The notes beneath the pieces are model-generated. The model saw only the letters and a list, made by a program, of their open reading frames with translations. It ran no database searches and had not been told where the DNA came from. From Streptomyces tendae (lineage in GTDB: Bacteria > Actinomycetota > Actinomycetes > Streptomycetales > Streptomycetaceae), in contig NZ_CP043959.1 of assembly GCF_008632955.1 (NCBI RefSeq), positions 5,518,001 through 5,582,000 of the forward strand: a stretch of 64,000 nucleotides of DNA, written 5' to 3'. Position numbers and translations under genes: made by a program. Shown piece by piece: positions 43,378-52,989 of this stretch (its first letter is position 1; every line of letters starts with the position of its first letter).

Positions 43378-44618
43378 CTGCTGTCACCCGCCTCCGGGTC
43401 CGACGGTGCGGTGTCCGCGCCGGGCGTGGGCGCGGGCGCGGACACGGAGGGCAGGGGCAGCGGTGAGGCGCCCCGCGACCGCTTCGACGAGGAGGGAGCG
43501 GAGGGCGTCGGGACGGGCCGCGGGTCGTCGATCGGCGGGATCACCTGCGCCCCGGGCACGGCGACCATGCTCAGGTACGCGTTGAGGTAGTCGCCCTTCA
43601 CCCCGTTCAGCACCTCGTCGGTGAAGGGGTAGGTCACCAGCACCTGGAGGGAGTCGGGCAGGTCCGCGCCGGCGTCGGCGAGCTCCTTCAGTGTCGGCGC
43701 GACGGCCTTGAGGTCGGCGATCATGTCGTCCTTGCTCGCGTCGATGGTGGACACGGCGACACCGGAGAGCGTGTCGAGGGAGCGCAGCATGGTCAGCAGG
43801 GAGCCGCGCTGCCGCTCCAGCGTCTTGAGTCCCGGTGAGAGCCCGGTGAGGACCGTCCCGACGTCGTCCTTGCGGTGGGCGAGGGTCGAGGAGAGCCGGT
43901 TGACGGCGTCGAGGGCGTCGGTGATGTCCTCACGGTGGTCGTCGAGGTCGGTCACCAGGGTGTTCACCCGCCGGAGCATCGAGCGGACCTCGGGTTCCCG
44001 GCCGCCGAGCGCCGCGTTGAGTTCCCGGGTGATGGTCTTCAGCTGGTTGACGCCGCCGCCGTTGAGCAGCAGGGACAGCGCGCCGAACACCTCCTCCACC
44101 TCGGTGTTGCGGCTGGTGCGGGAGAGCGGGATGACGCTGCCGTCGGTGAGCCGGCCGCCCTCGCTCCGCCCGCGCGGGGCGACGAGCTGGATGTACTTCT
44201 CGCCCAGCAGGCTGGACTGCTGGAGGCGCGCGGTCGCGTCGGCGGGCAGGGTGACGTCGCCGTTGATCTCCATGGTGACGCGGGCCGACCAGTCGTCACC
44301 GAGTTCGATGCCGGTGACCCGGCCGACGGCGACGTCGTTGACCCGTACCGCGGAGTGCGGGACGAGACTGAGGACGTCGCCGAGTTCCGCGGTGACGGTG
44401 TAGGGCCGGTCACCGAGGTCGGCGCCGCCGGGCAGCGGGAGGTCCTCGATACCGCCGAAGCCGCGGGGCAGGGCGGCGATTCCGCCGACGGCAAGGGTGA
44501 AGCCGAGGCCGAGGGCGATCAGTCCGCCGACGGTGAGGCCGGCCACCCGGCCGGTGGTGAAGACGCCGCGTCCGAGCGCCGAGGCGGCCCGTTCGCCGGT
44601 CCGTGTGCCGCGCCTCAT
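43374..44618 (-). CDS. mceE: MCE-family lipid-transport protein, MceE position
   Basis: A 414-residue MCE protein: membrane helix about 26-48 (AGLTVGGLIALGLGFTLAVGGIA), MCE domain about 65-145 (VPHSAVRVNDVAVGRVTGIEL, LLGEKYIQLVAP), helical tail, and a Pro/Ser-rich C-terminus. In mycobacteria the MceE position is often a lipoprotein; here there is no lipobox Cys. ATG 44618 is coupled to mceD. Confidence 0.88.
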   Translation of the reverse strand: MRRGTRTGERAASALGRGVFTTGRVAGLTVGGLIALGLGFTLAVGGIAALPRGFGGIEDLPLPGGADLGDRPYTVTAELGDVLSLVPHSAVRVNDVAVGRVTGIELGDDWSARVTMEINGDVTLPADATARLQQSSLLGEKYIQLVAPRGRSEGGRLTDGSVIPLSRTSRNTEVEEVFGALSLLLNGGGVNQLKTITRELNAALGGREPEVRSMLRRVNTLVTDLDDHREDITDALDAVNRLSSTLAHRKDDVGTVLTGLSPGLKTLERQRGSLLTMLRSLDTLSGVAVSTIDASKDDMIADLKAVAPTLKELADAGADLPDSLQVLVTYPFTDEVLNGVKGDYLNAYLSMVAVPGAQVIPPIDDPRPVPTPSAPSSSKRSRGASPLPLPSVSAPAPTPGADTAPSDPEAGDSR

Positions 44619-45655
44619 CTCTCCCCCTTCCCCGGGGCCGCGGGCCCGCCGCTCGTGGCGGAGGCTCCGGTGACGGGCAGCGGCAGCAGGGGGCCTCCCA
44701 TGCTGATCTCGTTGAGGTTCGCGCGTCCGTCGAGGGTGCGGGTGTCGGGGTTGTAGGCGTTCACGACGTTGTCCGCGGCCAGCGGCGCCACGTCCAGCGC
44801 CTCGGCCAGCGAGGCCCGTTGCTCGACGAGGGTGCGGGTGATCGGGACGAGCCGCTCGACGTTCTCCTTCAGTTCGCCCCGGTGGTCCTCGATGAAGGTC
44901 TTCACCTGGCCGAGGGCCTTGCCGAGTTCCTCGAGCGCGCCGGTGAGGTCGTCCTTGTTGTCGGCGAAGAAGCCGACGACCTCGTCGAGGCGTTCCTGCG
45001 CGGTGCGCACGTCGGTGTCCTTGTCCTTCAGCATGGTGGTGAACGTCTGGAGGCTGCGGAGCGTGCGGAACAGGTCGCCGCTGCTGCCGTCCAGGGTCTT
45101 GGCCGCCTTGCCGAACTCCTCGACGCCGGTGCCGATGGCCTCGCCGTTGCCGTCCAGGTTGGCGGCGCCGGTCCGCAGCAGTCCGGACAGGGCGCCCTCG
45201 GCGTTGGCGCCGTCCGGGCCGAGCGCGTCCGCGAGGTCGGTGATCGAGTCGTAGATCTGGTCGATCTCGACGGGGATCCGGTTGCGCGAGGCGGGCAGCA
45301 CGGCGCCGTCGGCGAGGGCGGGGCCGCTCGTGTGGGCGGGGGTGAGCTGCACGTAGCGGTCGGCGACGACGCTGGGGGCGACGACGACGGCCCGCGCGTT
45401 CTCGGGGACCTTGACCCCTTCGTCGAGGCGCAGGTCCACGCGCACGGTGGTGCCCTGCGGCCGCACCGACTCCACCTCGCCGACCCGCACGCCGAGGATG
45501 CGCAGGTCGGATCCGGCGTAGACGCCGATGACGCGGTCGAAGTAGGCGGTGATGCGGACGCCGTCGGGGGCGAGGGCCGAGGCGGCGGTCAGTCCGCCGG
45601 CGGCCAGCACCACCAGGGCGAGCAGTCCGCCGAGGATCTTTCTGCGTCGGGTCAT
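44615..45655 (-). CDS. mceD: MCE-family lipid-transport protein, MceD position
   Basis: A 346-residue MCE protein. The membrane helix is about 7-27, the MCE domain about 32-105 (IGVYAGSDLRILGVRVGEVESV, VADRYVQLTP). Long amphipathic helices follow (EFGKAAKTLDGSSGDLFRTLRSLQTFTTMLKDKDTDVRTAQERL region). ATG 45655 overlaps mceC by four bases. Confidence 0.88.
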   Translation of the reverse strand: MTRRRKILGGLLALVVLAAGGLTAASALAPDGVRITAYFDRVIGVYAGSDLRILGVRVGEVESVRPQGTTVRVDLRLDEGVKVPENARAVVVAPSVVADRYVQLTPAHTSGPALADGAVLPASRNRIPVEIDQIYDSITDLADALGPDGANAEGALSGLLRTGAANLDGNGEAIGTGVEEFGKAAKTLDGSSGDLFRTLRSLQTFTTMLKDKDTDVRTAQERLDEVVGFFADNKDDLTGALEELGKALGQVKTFIEDHRGELKENVERLVPITRTLVEQRASLAEALDVAPLAADNVVNAYNPDTRTLDGRANLNEISMGGPLLPLPVTGASATSGGPAAPGKGER

Positions 45656-46695
45656 CGCTCACCGCTCCCCGCGGCCGCCGCCTGCTGCTTGGGCGGCAGG
45701 CATCCGCTCTCGGGCTGGGACGTCTCCGGCAGGTAGTCGCGGGGCACGACGCCGCACAGGTAGCTGTCGAACCAGCGGCCGTTGCCCAGGGTGTTGCCGA
45801 CCAGGCGGTAGTACGGACCGACCAGGGCGAGTGTCTTGCCGAGCTGGTCGTTGTTCTTCTCCAGGACGCCGGTCACCCGGCCGAGGGCCTTGAGGGTGGG
45901 GCCGAGCTGTTTCTCGTTGTCCTCCACCAGGCCGCCGAGTTCGGTGCCGAGGTCGCGGCTGCCCTTGAGCAGGGCGCTGATCGCGGCCCGCCGCTTCCTG
46001 AGTTCGCCGAGCAGGGAGCCGCCGTCCTCGACGAGGGTCTCGAAACTGGACTTCTTGTTCTCCAGCGTCTTGCTGAAGCGGGCGCTGCCCTTGAGGAGCC
46101 GGGAGAGTTCCGCGTCGCGCTCGGAGACGGAGCGGGACAGGTCGGACAGACCGGTGGCGGCCTTGCTCACGTGGGGCGGTGAGTCCTTGAAGGTGTCGGA
46201 GATGGTCTCGAAGCTCTCCGCGAGCCGGCGGGTGTCGATGGCGTCGACGGTGCCGCTGAGGTCCTGGAATGCCTGGGTGACGTCGTAGGGGGAGGTGGTT
46301 CGGGACGAGGGGATGCGGCTGCCGGGGTCCTGCGGCCGGGATCCGAGCGGGTCGACCGCCAGGTATTTGTCGCCCAGCACGGTCTTGACGGCGATGGCGG
46401 CGGTGGTGCGGTCGCCGATCCAGGCGTCCTCGACCGTGAAGGACACCTTCACCTTGGGGCCGTCCAGCGCGACGCCGGTGACCTTGCCGACCTTGACGCC
46501 GGCGATGCGCACCTCGTCGCCCTCGTCGAGGCCGGCCGCCTCGGTGAAGTCGGCGCTGTAGTCGGTGCCGCCGGTGAACGGGAGCCGGTCCGCGCCGTAG
46601 GCGAGGCCGCCGAGCAGGGTGAGGGCGAGCAGGCCGGCGATGCCGACGGCGACGGGGTCGCGGTCCCTGACCGGCTTCGGACGCGGGCGCCTCAT
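45652..46695 (-). CDS. mceC: MCE-family lipid-transport protein, MceC position
   Basis: A 347-residue MCE protein with membrane helix about 14-34, MCE domain about 40-120 (AAGLDEGDEVRIAGVKVGKVTGVAL, VLGDKYLAVDP) and coiled helical tail. The C-terminus contains two cysteines (YLCGVVPRDYL, ESGCLPPK) as in several Mce proteins. ATG 46695 (MRRPRPKPV) is coupled to mceB. Confidence 0.88.
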   Translation of the reverse strand: MRRPRPKPVRDRDPVAVGIAGLLALTLLGGLAYGADRLPFTGGTDYSADFTEAAGLDEGDEVRIAGVKVGKVTGVALDGPKVKVSFTVEDAWIGDRTTAAIAVKTVLGDKYLAVDPLGSRPQDPGSRIPSSRTTSPYDVTQAFQDLSGTVDAIDTRRLAESFETISDTFKDSPPHVSKAATGLSDLSRSVSERDAELSRLLKGSARFSKTLENKKSSFETLVEDGGSLLGELRKRRAAISALLKGSRDLGTELGGLVEDNEKQLGPTLKALGRVTGVLEKNNDQLGKTLALVGPYYRLVGNTLGNGRWFDSYLCGVVPRDYLPETSQPESGCLPPKQQAAAAGSGER

Positions 46696-47750
46696 CTGCG
46701 GCACCTCGATTCGGTGATCGCGATGCCGGTCGGCGGTTCGGAGCCGTCCGAGGTGGTCACTCCGCTCACACGTGCCTCGCAGAGGTAGAGGTTGAACCAC
46801 GATCCGTAGGAGGACAGTCGGGCCAGGGCGGTCATCTTGGCGGGGGTCCGGTCGAGGAACTCCTCGATCTGCGGGGTGTGTTCGCCGAGGTTGCGCGAGA
46901 GCCGACCCAGTTCGCGGATGTCCCGCTTCAGGGGGGCGCGTCCGTCGTCGAGGAGGTCGGCGGTCACGGTGGTCAGGTCGCCCATGGCCACGACGGCCCG
47001 GCCGAGGGGTTCGCGGTCCTCGTCGAAGCCGGAGACGAGGTCCCGCAGGGTGACGACGAGGTCGTCGAAGCTGTCCTCGCGGTCGTTGAGGGTGTCCAGC
47101 ACGGTGGTGAGGTTCTCGACGACCGCGCCGATCACCTTGTCCTTGGCGGCGACGGTGGTGCTGAGCGAGCCGATGCGGCGGATCAGGCTGTCGACGGTGG
47201 CGCCCTCGCCCTGGAGGACCTGCACGATCGATCCGGCGAGCTCGTTGACGTCCTTCGGGGAGAGCCCTTCGAACAGCGGCTTGAAGCCGTTGAAGAGGAG
47301 GGTCAGGTCGAGTGCGGGCGTCGTGCGGTCCAGCGGCACGGTGGCGCCCTCCTCCAGGGTGCCGCCGAGGTCGCCGCTGCCGCGTCCGAGGGACACGTAG
47401 CGCTGGCCCACCATGTTGAGGTACTTCACCGCAGCGGTGGTGGAGCGGGGCAGCCGGCGGTCCTCGCGGACGGTGAACGTGACCTGCGCGAGGCGTTGCT
47501 GCACGACGCGGACGTCGGTCACCTCGCCGACCGTCACGCCCGAGATGCGCACGCTGTCCCCGTCCCGCAGGCCGGTGACGTCGGTGAAGAGGGCCTTGTA
47601 GGTGCGGCCCCCGCCGCCCGCGCCGGAGCCGGCGACGCCGAGCCCGAGCAGGGTGGTGGCGAGGGCGGTGACCACCACGAAGGCGAGGGACTTGAGCAGC
47701 GGCCCGGTCAGCGGCCGGCGCCGGGTGTGCGCGGTGTCGGCGCCGGTCAT
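46692..47750 (-). CDS. mceB: MCE-family lipid-transport protein, MceB position
   Basis: A 352-residue MCE protein: membrane helix about 18-40, MCE domain about 50-130 (LRDGDSVRISGVTVGEVTDVRVV, MVGQRYVSLGRG), helical tail with repeated hydrophobic heptads, and C-terminal cysteines (LYLCEARV, ESRCRR). ATG 47750 overlaps mceA by four bases. Confidence 0.88.
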   Translation of the reverse strand: MTGADTAHTRRRPLTGPLLKSLAFVVVTALATTLLGLGVAGSGAGGGGRTYKALFTDVTGLRDGDSVRISGVTVGEVTDVRVVQQRLAQVTFTVREDRRLPRSTTAAVKYLNMVGQRYVSLGRGSGDLGGTLEEGATVPLDRTTPALDLTLLFNGFKPLFEGLSPKDVNELAGSIVQVLQGEGATVDSLIRRIGSLSTTVAAKDKVIGAVVENLTTVLDTLNDREDSFDDLVVTLRDLVSGFDEDREPLGRAVVAMGDLTTVTADLLDDGRAPLKRDIRELGRLSRNLGEHTPQIEEFLDRTPAKMTALARLSSYGSWFNLYLCEARVSGVTTSDGSEPPTGIAITESRCRR

Positions 47751-49012
47751 CCGAGGGTCACCTCCGTACCGCGGTAGACGGGGCCGACGAGGAGGCTGCT
47801 CCAGTCGGGAAGGTCGCCGGGGGCCGCGCCGGCGGCGGGGGCGAGCAGTTCGTTGACGAGGTCGTTCTCCGCCGGGGAGTTGGCGGGTCCGAGGTCCTCG
47901 TCGGCCGCGGCGGAGGCGGACCGCGCGGTGGGCCGGGGCAGCTGGCCGACGTAGGGCACGGAGGGGCAGCGCGGCCCGCCGCCGGAGTCGTACACCGGGG
48001 TGTCGCGGCCGGGGCGGTAGGCGCCGCGCGCGGCGACGGAGGTGACGTCGACGTGGACGCCGGGCCGGTCGGTGCCCTTGCCGAGCGCCCGGTCCATGGC
48101 CGGGACGAACTCGGCGAGGGTGCGCAGGGTGCACGGGAAGGAGGAGGAGTACTCGGCGAGCAGTTCCAGGGTCGGCCGGCCGGCGGCGGTGAGGCGGATG
48201 AGGTTGCCCCGGTTCTTCCGCAGGAAGGCCGTCGTGTCCTCGGCCGTCCGGGTCGTGGTGCCGAGGGTGGAGGCGAGTTGGGCCTCCTGCTCGGCGAGGG
48301 TGCCGCTGGTGGTGGTGAAGTCGGTGAGCGCCGTGACGATGTCGGGCGCGGCGTCCGCGTAGACGTGGCTGACCTTCACGAGTTCCCTGAGGTCGCGGTT
48401 GAGGGCGGGCAGGTGCGGGTTGAACTCGGCCAGGTGCTCGTCCAGCAGGCTCAGCGTCTCGCCGAGCCGGGCCCCGCGGCCTTCCAGGGCCTGCGAGACG
48501 GCCGACAGGGTCGCGGACAGTTTCTGTGGCTGGACGGCGGTGAGCATGGGCAGGACGTCGTCGAGCACCTGCTGGAGTTCGACGGCGTTCGCGGAGCGGT
48601 CCTGGGGGATGACGGCTCCGGCGGCCAGTGGTTCGGAGGAGGGGTTCTCGGGCGGTACGAGGGCCACGAACCGTTCGCCGAACAGGGTGGTGGGCAGCAT
48701 CTGGGCGCGGACGTCGGAGGGGACGGAGTCCAGCGTGCCGGGCTTCATGGCGAGGGTGAGGCGGGCGCCGTCGCCGGTGGCGTCGATGGCGCGGACCTCG
48801 CCGACGACGACGCCGCGCAGCTTGACCTCGGCGCCCGGGTGCATCTGGTTGCCGACGCTGCCGGTCTCGACCACCAGTGGGTCGGAGGCGGTGAACTTCT
48901 TGTCGTAGACGGCGACGGCCAGCCAGATGAGCAGGGCGGGCACCAGCACGAACACCACTCCGGCGAGCCGGTGGCGCAGGGTGTGTCCTCGGGATCCCCG
49001 GGGTCCGTTCAT
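47747..49012 (-). CDS. mceA: MCE-family lipid-transport protein, MceA position
   Basis: A 421-residue MCE protein, first of the six. Membrane helix about 15-36 (LAGVVFVLVPALLIWLAVAVYD), MCE domain about 45-120 (HPGAEVKLRGVVVGEVRAID, LFGERFVALVPPE), helical tail, then a longer polar C-terminus. ATG 49012 lies directly after the second permease gene. Confidence 0.88.
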   Translation of the reverse strand: MNGPRGSRGHTLRHRLAGVVFVLVPALLIWLAVAVYDKKFTASDPLVVETGSVGNQMHPGAEVKLRGVVVGEVRAIDATGDGARLTLAMKPGTLDSVPSDVRAQMLPTTLFGERFVALVPPENPSSEPLAAGAVIPQDRSANAVELQQVLDDVLPMLTAVQPQKLSATLSAVSQALEGRGARLGETLSLLDEHLAEFNPHLPALNRDLRELVKVSHVYADAAPDIVTALTDFTTTSGTLAEQEAQLASTLGTTTRTAEDTTAFLRKNRGNLIRLTAAGRPTLELLAEYSSSFPCTLRTLAEFVPAMDRALGKGTDRPGVHVDVTSVAARGAYRPGRDTPVYDSGGGPRCPSVPYVGQLPRPTARSASAAADEDLGPANSPAENDLVNELLAPAAGAAPGDLPDWSSLLVGPVYRGTEVTLG

Positions 49013-49013
49013 C

Positions 49014-49818
49014 TCACCCCGCCACCTTCACGGTCGTGGTCGCGCCCCACAGGGCGAGCGACAGGAAGAAGTCCGTGACGCTGATCAGCACGATGGCGTT
49101 GCGCACGGACCGTCCGACGGCGACGCCGACACCGGCGGGGCCGCCCGAGGCGCGGAATCCGTAGTAGCAGTGGGCGAGGATCACCATCACGCTGAAAATC
49201 AGCACCTTGAGTACGGAGAGCAGCACGTCCGTCGGGGAGAGGAAGAGGTTGAAGTAGTGGTCGTAGGTCCCCCGGGACTGTCCGTTGAACAGGACGGTCA
49301 CGTAGCGGGAGGCGAGGAAGGAGGAGAGCAGCCCGATCGCGTAGAGCGGGACGATGGCGACGACGCCCGCGATGATGCGGGTGGTGACCAGGTACGGCAT
49401 GGAGCGGATGCCCATGCCCTCCAGGGCGTCGACCTCCTCGTTGATGCGCATGGCGCCGAGCTGGGCGGTGAAGCCCGCCGACGGTCGCGGAGAGGGCGAG
49501 GCCGGCGACCAGGGGGGCGATCTCGCGGGTGTTGAAGTACGCGGAGACGAATCCGGTGAAGGCGGCCGTGCCGATCTGGTCGAGCGCCGCGTAGCCCTGG
49601 AGTCCGACGACGGTCCCGGTGAAGAGCGTCATCGCGATCATCACGCCGATGGTGCCGCCGATGACGCCGAGGCCGCCGGAGCCGAAGGCCACCTCGGCGA
49701 GCAGGCGCTGCACCTCCTTGAGGTAGCGGCGCAGCGTCCGCGGGATCCACAGCAGGGCCCGTACGTAGAACAGCAGGTGGTCGCCCGAGCGGTCGAGCAG
49801 GGCGAGCGGGGAGGCCAT
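49014..49818 (-). pseudogene. YrbE/MlaE-family permease, second copy, interrupted by a frameshift
   Basis: A membrane permease of the MlaE family, partner of the mce ATPase. The N-terminal part from ATG 49818 (MASPLALLDRSGDHLLFYVRALLWIPRTL) is in one frame to LALSATVG. The rest (MRINEEVDALEGMGIRSMPYLVTTRIIAGVV, to a stop at 49014) is in another. The conserved join should read VGAGFTAQLGAMRINEE. The DNA at about 49476 lacks two bases needed for it. Restoring them gives a normal 268-residue protein with no other defect. This is either a true disruption or a sequence error; the latter seems more likely given the similar defects in the ATPase. Confidence 0.8.
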
Positions 49819-49824
49819 CGGACC

Positions 49825-50589
49825 TCAGCCTCCCTTCGGCGGGACGATCTGGAGGTAGACGGCCGTCATCACCATGTTGACGAAGAAGAGCAGAAGGAAC
49901 GTGATGACGACGGACTGGTTGACGGCGTCGCCGACGCCCTTGGGCCCGCCGCGCGGGTTGAGGCCCCGGTAGGCGGCGACGATGCCGGCGATGAACCCGA
50001 AGATCAGCGCCTTGAGTTCGCTGACGTACAGGTCGGGCAGCTGGGCGAGGGCGGAGAAGCTGGACAGGTAGGCGCCGGGGGTGCCGCCCTGCATGACGAC
50101 GTTGAAGAAGTAGCCGCCGAGGATGCCGACGACGGAGACCAGGCCGTTGAGCAGGACCGCGACGCCCATGGCGGCCAGGACCCGGGGCACGACCAGCCGC
50201 TGCACCGGGGAGACGCCCATGACCTCCATCGCGTCGAGTTCCTCGCGGATGGTGCGGGAGCCGAGGTCGGCGCAGATGGCCGAGCCGCCGGCGCCGGCGA
50301 TCAGCAGGGCGACGATGAGCGGGCTCGCCTGCTGGACGACGGCGAGGACGCTGGCGCCTCCGGTGAAGGACTGGGCGCCCAGCTGCTGGGTGAGAGAGCC
50401 GACCTGGAGGGCGATGACGGCGCCGAAGGGGATCGAGACGAGGGCGGCGGGCAGGATCGTCACGCTCGCGACGAACCAGAACTGTTCGGTGAACTCGCGG
50501 AACTGGAAGGGTCTTCGGAAGACGGCGCGGCTGACCTCGGCGGCGAGCGCGAAGAGCCGGCCGGTCTCGCGCAGCGCGCCGGTGATCAT
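49825..50589 (-). CDS. YrbE/MlaE-family permease, first copy
   Basis: A 254-residue integral membrane protein of the MlaE (ABC lipid permease) family. It has the conserved segment GAGGSAICADLGSRTIREELDAMEVMGVSPVQRLVVPRVLA (about 100-140) and the ending with several membrane helices. It forms the inner-membrane channel with the second YrbE copy. ATG 50589 overlaps the ATPase stop by four bases. This copy is intact. Confidence 0.9.
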   Translation of the reverse strand: MITGALRETGRLFALAAEVSRAVFRRPFQFREFTEQFWFVASVTILPAALVSIPFGAVIALQVGSLTQQLGAQSFTGGASVLAVVQQASPLIVALLIAGAGGSAICADLGSRTIREELDAMEVMGVSPVQRLVVPRVLAAMGVAVLLNGLVSVVGILGGYFFNVVMQGGTPGAYLSSFSALAQLPDLYVSELKALIFGFIAGIVAAYRGLNPRGGPKGVGDAVNQSVVITFLLLFFVNMVMTAVYLQIVPPKGG

Positions 50590-51586
50590 GCGCCGCTCCC
50601 GGCGACGGGCGCCGTGACGGTGGCCGCCGCCGCGTCCCGCGCGTAGGTCTCCCGGATGGCGGAGCGCGCGGCCGGCGGCACGGTGTCAATCATGCGCATG
50701 ACACGCTCGCGCCGTCGTGCGACGGCGCGGCGCGGCGGAAGGCCGGGGGACGGTTCCAGCTGCGGCACGATCACCCGGGCGCGGCGGGCGTCGCGGAGTT
50801 CGCCTCGGCGGCGAGGGTGGCCGCGTCCTTCTCCTCGGACATCCCGATGGGCCCCTCGCGCCGGCCGCCAGGAACTGGGAGACGACCGGCTCGTCGCTGG
50901 TGAGCAGCACCTCGCGCGGGCCGAAGGTGACGAGCTCGCGCCGGAAGAGCATCCCCATGTTGTCGGCACGGTGGCGGCGATGTCGAGGTTGTGGGTGACG
51001 ATCAGCATGGTCGCGTCGATCTGCGCGTTCAGGTCGATCAGCAGTTGCGAGAGGTAGGCGGTACGGACCGGGTCGAGCCCGGAGTCCGGTTCGTCGCACA
51101 GGATGATCTGCGGGTCGAGCACGAGCGCGCGGGCCAGCCCGGCCCGCTTGCGCATGCCTCCGCTGATCTCCCCCGGAAGCTTGCCCTCCGCGCCCAGCAG
51201 TCCGACGACCTCGATCCGCTCCATGACGATGCGGCGGATCTCCGACTCCTTCTTGCGCGTGTGCTCACGCAGCGGAAGGCGATGTTGTCGAAAAGGGACA
51301 GGGACCCGAAAAGGGCTCCGTCCTGGAACATGAGACCGAACAATTTCCGGGTCTCGTAGATATCCCTCTCGGGACTGTTCACCATGTCCACCCCGTCGAT
51401 GAGGACACGGCCCTTCTCGGGTTTGAGCAACCCGATGAGCGACTTCAGGAAAACGGTCTTTCCGGTGCCCGACGGACCCAGCATCACACTGACCTCTCCG
51501 GCCGGGAGAGTGAGTGACACGTCCCGCCAGATGTTCTGCTTACCGAAGGACTTGGTCAGCCCTTCGACCACTACTTCGATTCCCAT
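50586..51586 (-). pseudogene. mkl: Mce transporter ATPase (Mkl/MceG/MlaF-like), interrupted by four frameshifts
   Basis: The ATPase that powers the mce importer. From ATG 51586 (MGIEVVVEGLTKSFGKQN) the first frame holds Walker A GPSGTGKT and the Q-loop FQDGALFGSLSLFDN. Then the frame shifts near 51274 to one with signature ISGGMRKRAGLARAL, Walker B ILCDEPDSGLDPV and H-loop VTHNLD. It shifts again near 50964 (DNMGMLFRRELVTF), near 50864 (MSEEKDAATLAAEA) and near 50774 (VIVPQLEPSPGL to the stop at 50586). Each break is explained by one missing base, three within short G/C runs. Adding four bases restores 334 residues with all motifs. First gene of the operon. Confidence 0.82.
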
Positions 51587-51838
51587 ATCACCTCCAGCGG
51601 ACATCCGTGACACACATCGCGGGCGCACGCCGCCCTCCGCGACTTGTCACCACGCAGACAACGCACCGGCCCGGCACCCGCCCCGGGGAACAGGGCGGGA
51701 TCTCGCGCCGCCGGGGCGGGCAACGCGAGACCCCGCCGACGAAACACACCGGCCGGCGGGAGGGTGGGCCGGTGGAACGTCCGCCGGGACTCCGTCCGCC
51801 GGGGGCCGGCGACCCGGAGCCGAGCACCGCACCGGCAC

Positions 51839-51854
51839 GTTACGGCCGAGTAAC
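51839..51854. promoter_or_regulatory. Inverted repeat GTTAC-N6-GTAAC upstream of the mce operon
   Basis: Perfect five-base arms at 51839-51843 and 51850-51854 around GGCCGA, 253 bases before the mce ATPase start. Similar in design to the repeats at 52125-52137 and 55649-55661. Confidence 0.45.
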
Positions 51855-52124
51855 CTCAGCGGGCAACACCGCATTACGAGTTTTCCGGGATACCGGCCCG
51901 CCCCCACGGAACCTGTCAGCGGAGAACAAGAAACCCCGGGAACTTGTCCGTCGGTGAGCAACACGGTCCGCCGCCCGCGCCCGCGAGGCAGCACGGCCCA
52001 GGAACCGGCCGCACCCGCATTCCTTGACAGCACGTGATGAACGCGGCCCAGGGATTCCTCACCCAGGGAACAGCTTGTTCCCTTTTCCGAAAGAATCATG
52101 GAACGCCGCATTGTTCGGCTAAGT

Positions 52125-52137
52125 TTACCGCCAGTAA
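52125..52137. promoter_or_regulatory. Inverted repeat TTAC-N5-GTAA upstream of the secreted-protein gene
   Basis: TTAC (52125-52128) and GTAA (52134-52137) around CGCCA, extended one base to C at 52138. It is 116 bases before the start of the first secreted gene, in an A/T-rich setting. Candidate regulator site, possibly for the PucR-type protein. Confidence 0.45.
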
Positions 52138-52253
52138 CGTCGTGGTTCATGGACAGGCAGCAGCGTCCAGCCGCAGTGCGTACGTCCGCCTTTCCGGGCG
52201 CATACGGACACGGCCCGTCTCAGCCGGTCGACCCTCAAGGAGATTCCCGGACC

Positions 52254-52886
52254 ATGAAGAATTACCTGAAGAGATCAGCCGTCGCGGCGTGTGCGGCCGC
52301 GGCCGCGCTGGCCCTCACCGCCGGTACCGCCTCCGCGGCGCCCTCCACGGTGTGGACCGTCAGCCCGTCACCGGCCGCCTTCACCGCCGTGAACGTCGGC
52401 AACATCGTGCTGACCGCCACCATCCCGATGACCTGCACGGCCTCGAACGCCGGCGGGACGATGGCGAGCACCACCGGCAACCCGGCGAACGTCGCCGCCA
52501 TCAACACCATGAACTTCGGTACGTCCGGCGCCCCCTGCACCAGCGTCCTGGGCAACGTCACCACCGTGGCCGTCACCCCCTGGGACGTCGTCGCGGTGGA
52601 CTACAACTCCGCGACCGGCGTCACCACGGGCTACATCGGCAACGTCAAGGCCAACGTGAGCGCCGGCGTCTGCAAGTTCACGGTGGCGGGCAAGGCCTCG
52701 GCCACGTACACCAACAGCACCGGCATCCTGGCGGTCAACAGCGTCGCCGGTGAACTGACGGTCAGCAACCCCGTCAACTGCGGGGCGATCGTCACGACCA
52801 GTACCAAGCCCACCTTCAAGGGCAACTACGCCGTCAAGGTGGCCGGGACCACCACCATCCCGACCATCGTCGGTTCCAACCCGTAA
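52254..52886 (+). CDS. Small secreted protein of unknown function
   Basis: A 210-residue exported protein: signal peptide 1-29 (MKNYLKRSAVAACAAAAALALTAGTASA), then a Ser/Thr/Asn/Val-rich beta-like mature part with four cysteines in CTAS, APCTS, GVCKF and VNCGA, probably two disulfides. AAGGAG lies before ATG 52254. No enzyme motif is seen. It begins a run of three secreted-protein genes followed by a PucR-type regulator, divergent from the mce operon. A surface or adhesin-like role is only a guess. Confidence 0.75.
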   Translation: MKNYLKRSAVAACAAAAALALTAGTASAAPSTVWTVSPSPAAFTAVNVGNIVLTATIPMTCTASNAGGTMASTTGNPANVAAINTMNFGTSGAPCTSVLGNVTTVAVTPWDVVAVDYNSATGVTTGYIGNVKANVSAGVCKFTVAGKASATYTNSTGILAVNSVAGELTVSNPVNCGAIVTTSTKPTFKGNYAVKVAGTTTIPTIVGSNP

Positions 52887-52989
52887 GCGGCCACCCGCTC
52901 GCCCTCGCCCGGCCGGCACCCCCGGCCGGGCGTTCGCGGGCTCCGCCCCGGATCCCCCCGACACCGTCCCTCCCGCCGAGCGGAGTTGT

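Larger units (their letters stand above)
51587..52253. other. Divergent regulatory region between the mce operon and secreted-protein genes
   Basis: A 667-base gap without a convincing gene. It holds two inverted repeats (51839-51854 and 52125-52137) and an A/T-richer stretch near 52070-52125, unusual for this chromosome and likely promoter DNA. Open frames across it show no ribosome sites. Confidence 0.5.

Noticed and set aside
50686..51099. Separate small genes in the mce ATPase region
   Set aside because: The fragments are consecutive pieces of one ATPase in different frames; each join is explained by one missing base.
52098..52253. Earlier start for the first secreted protein
   Set aside because: It would place a charged leader before a complete signal peptide; AAGGAG supports ATG 52254.
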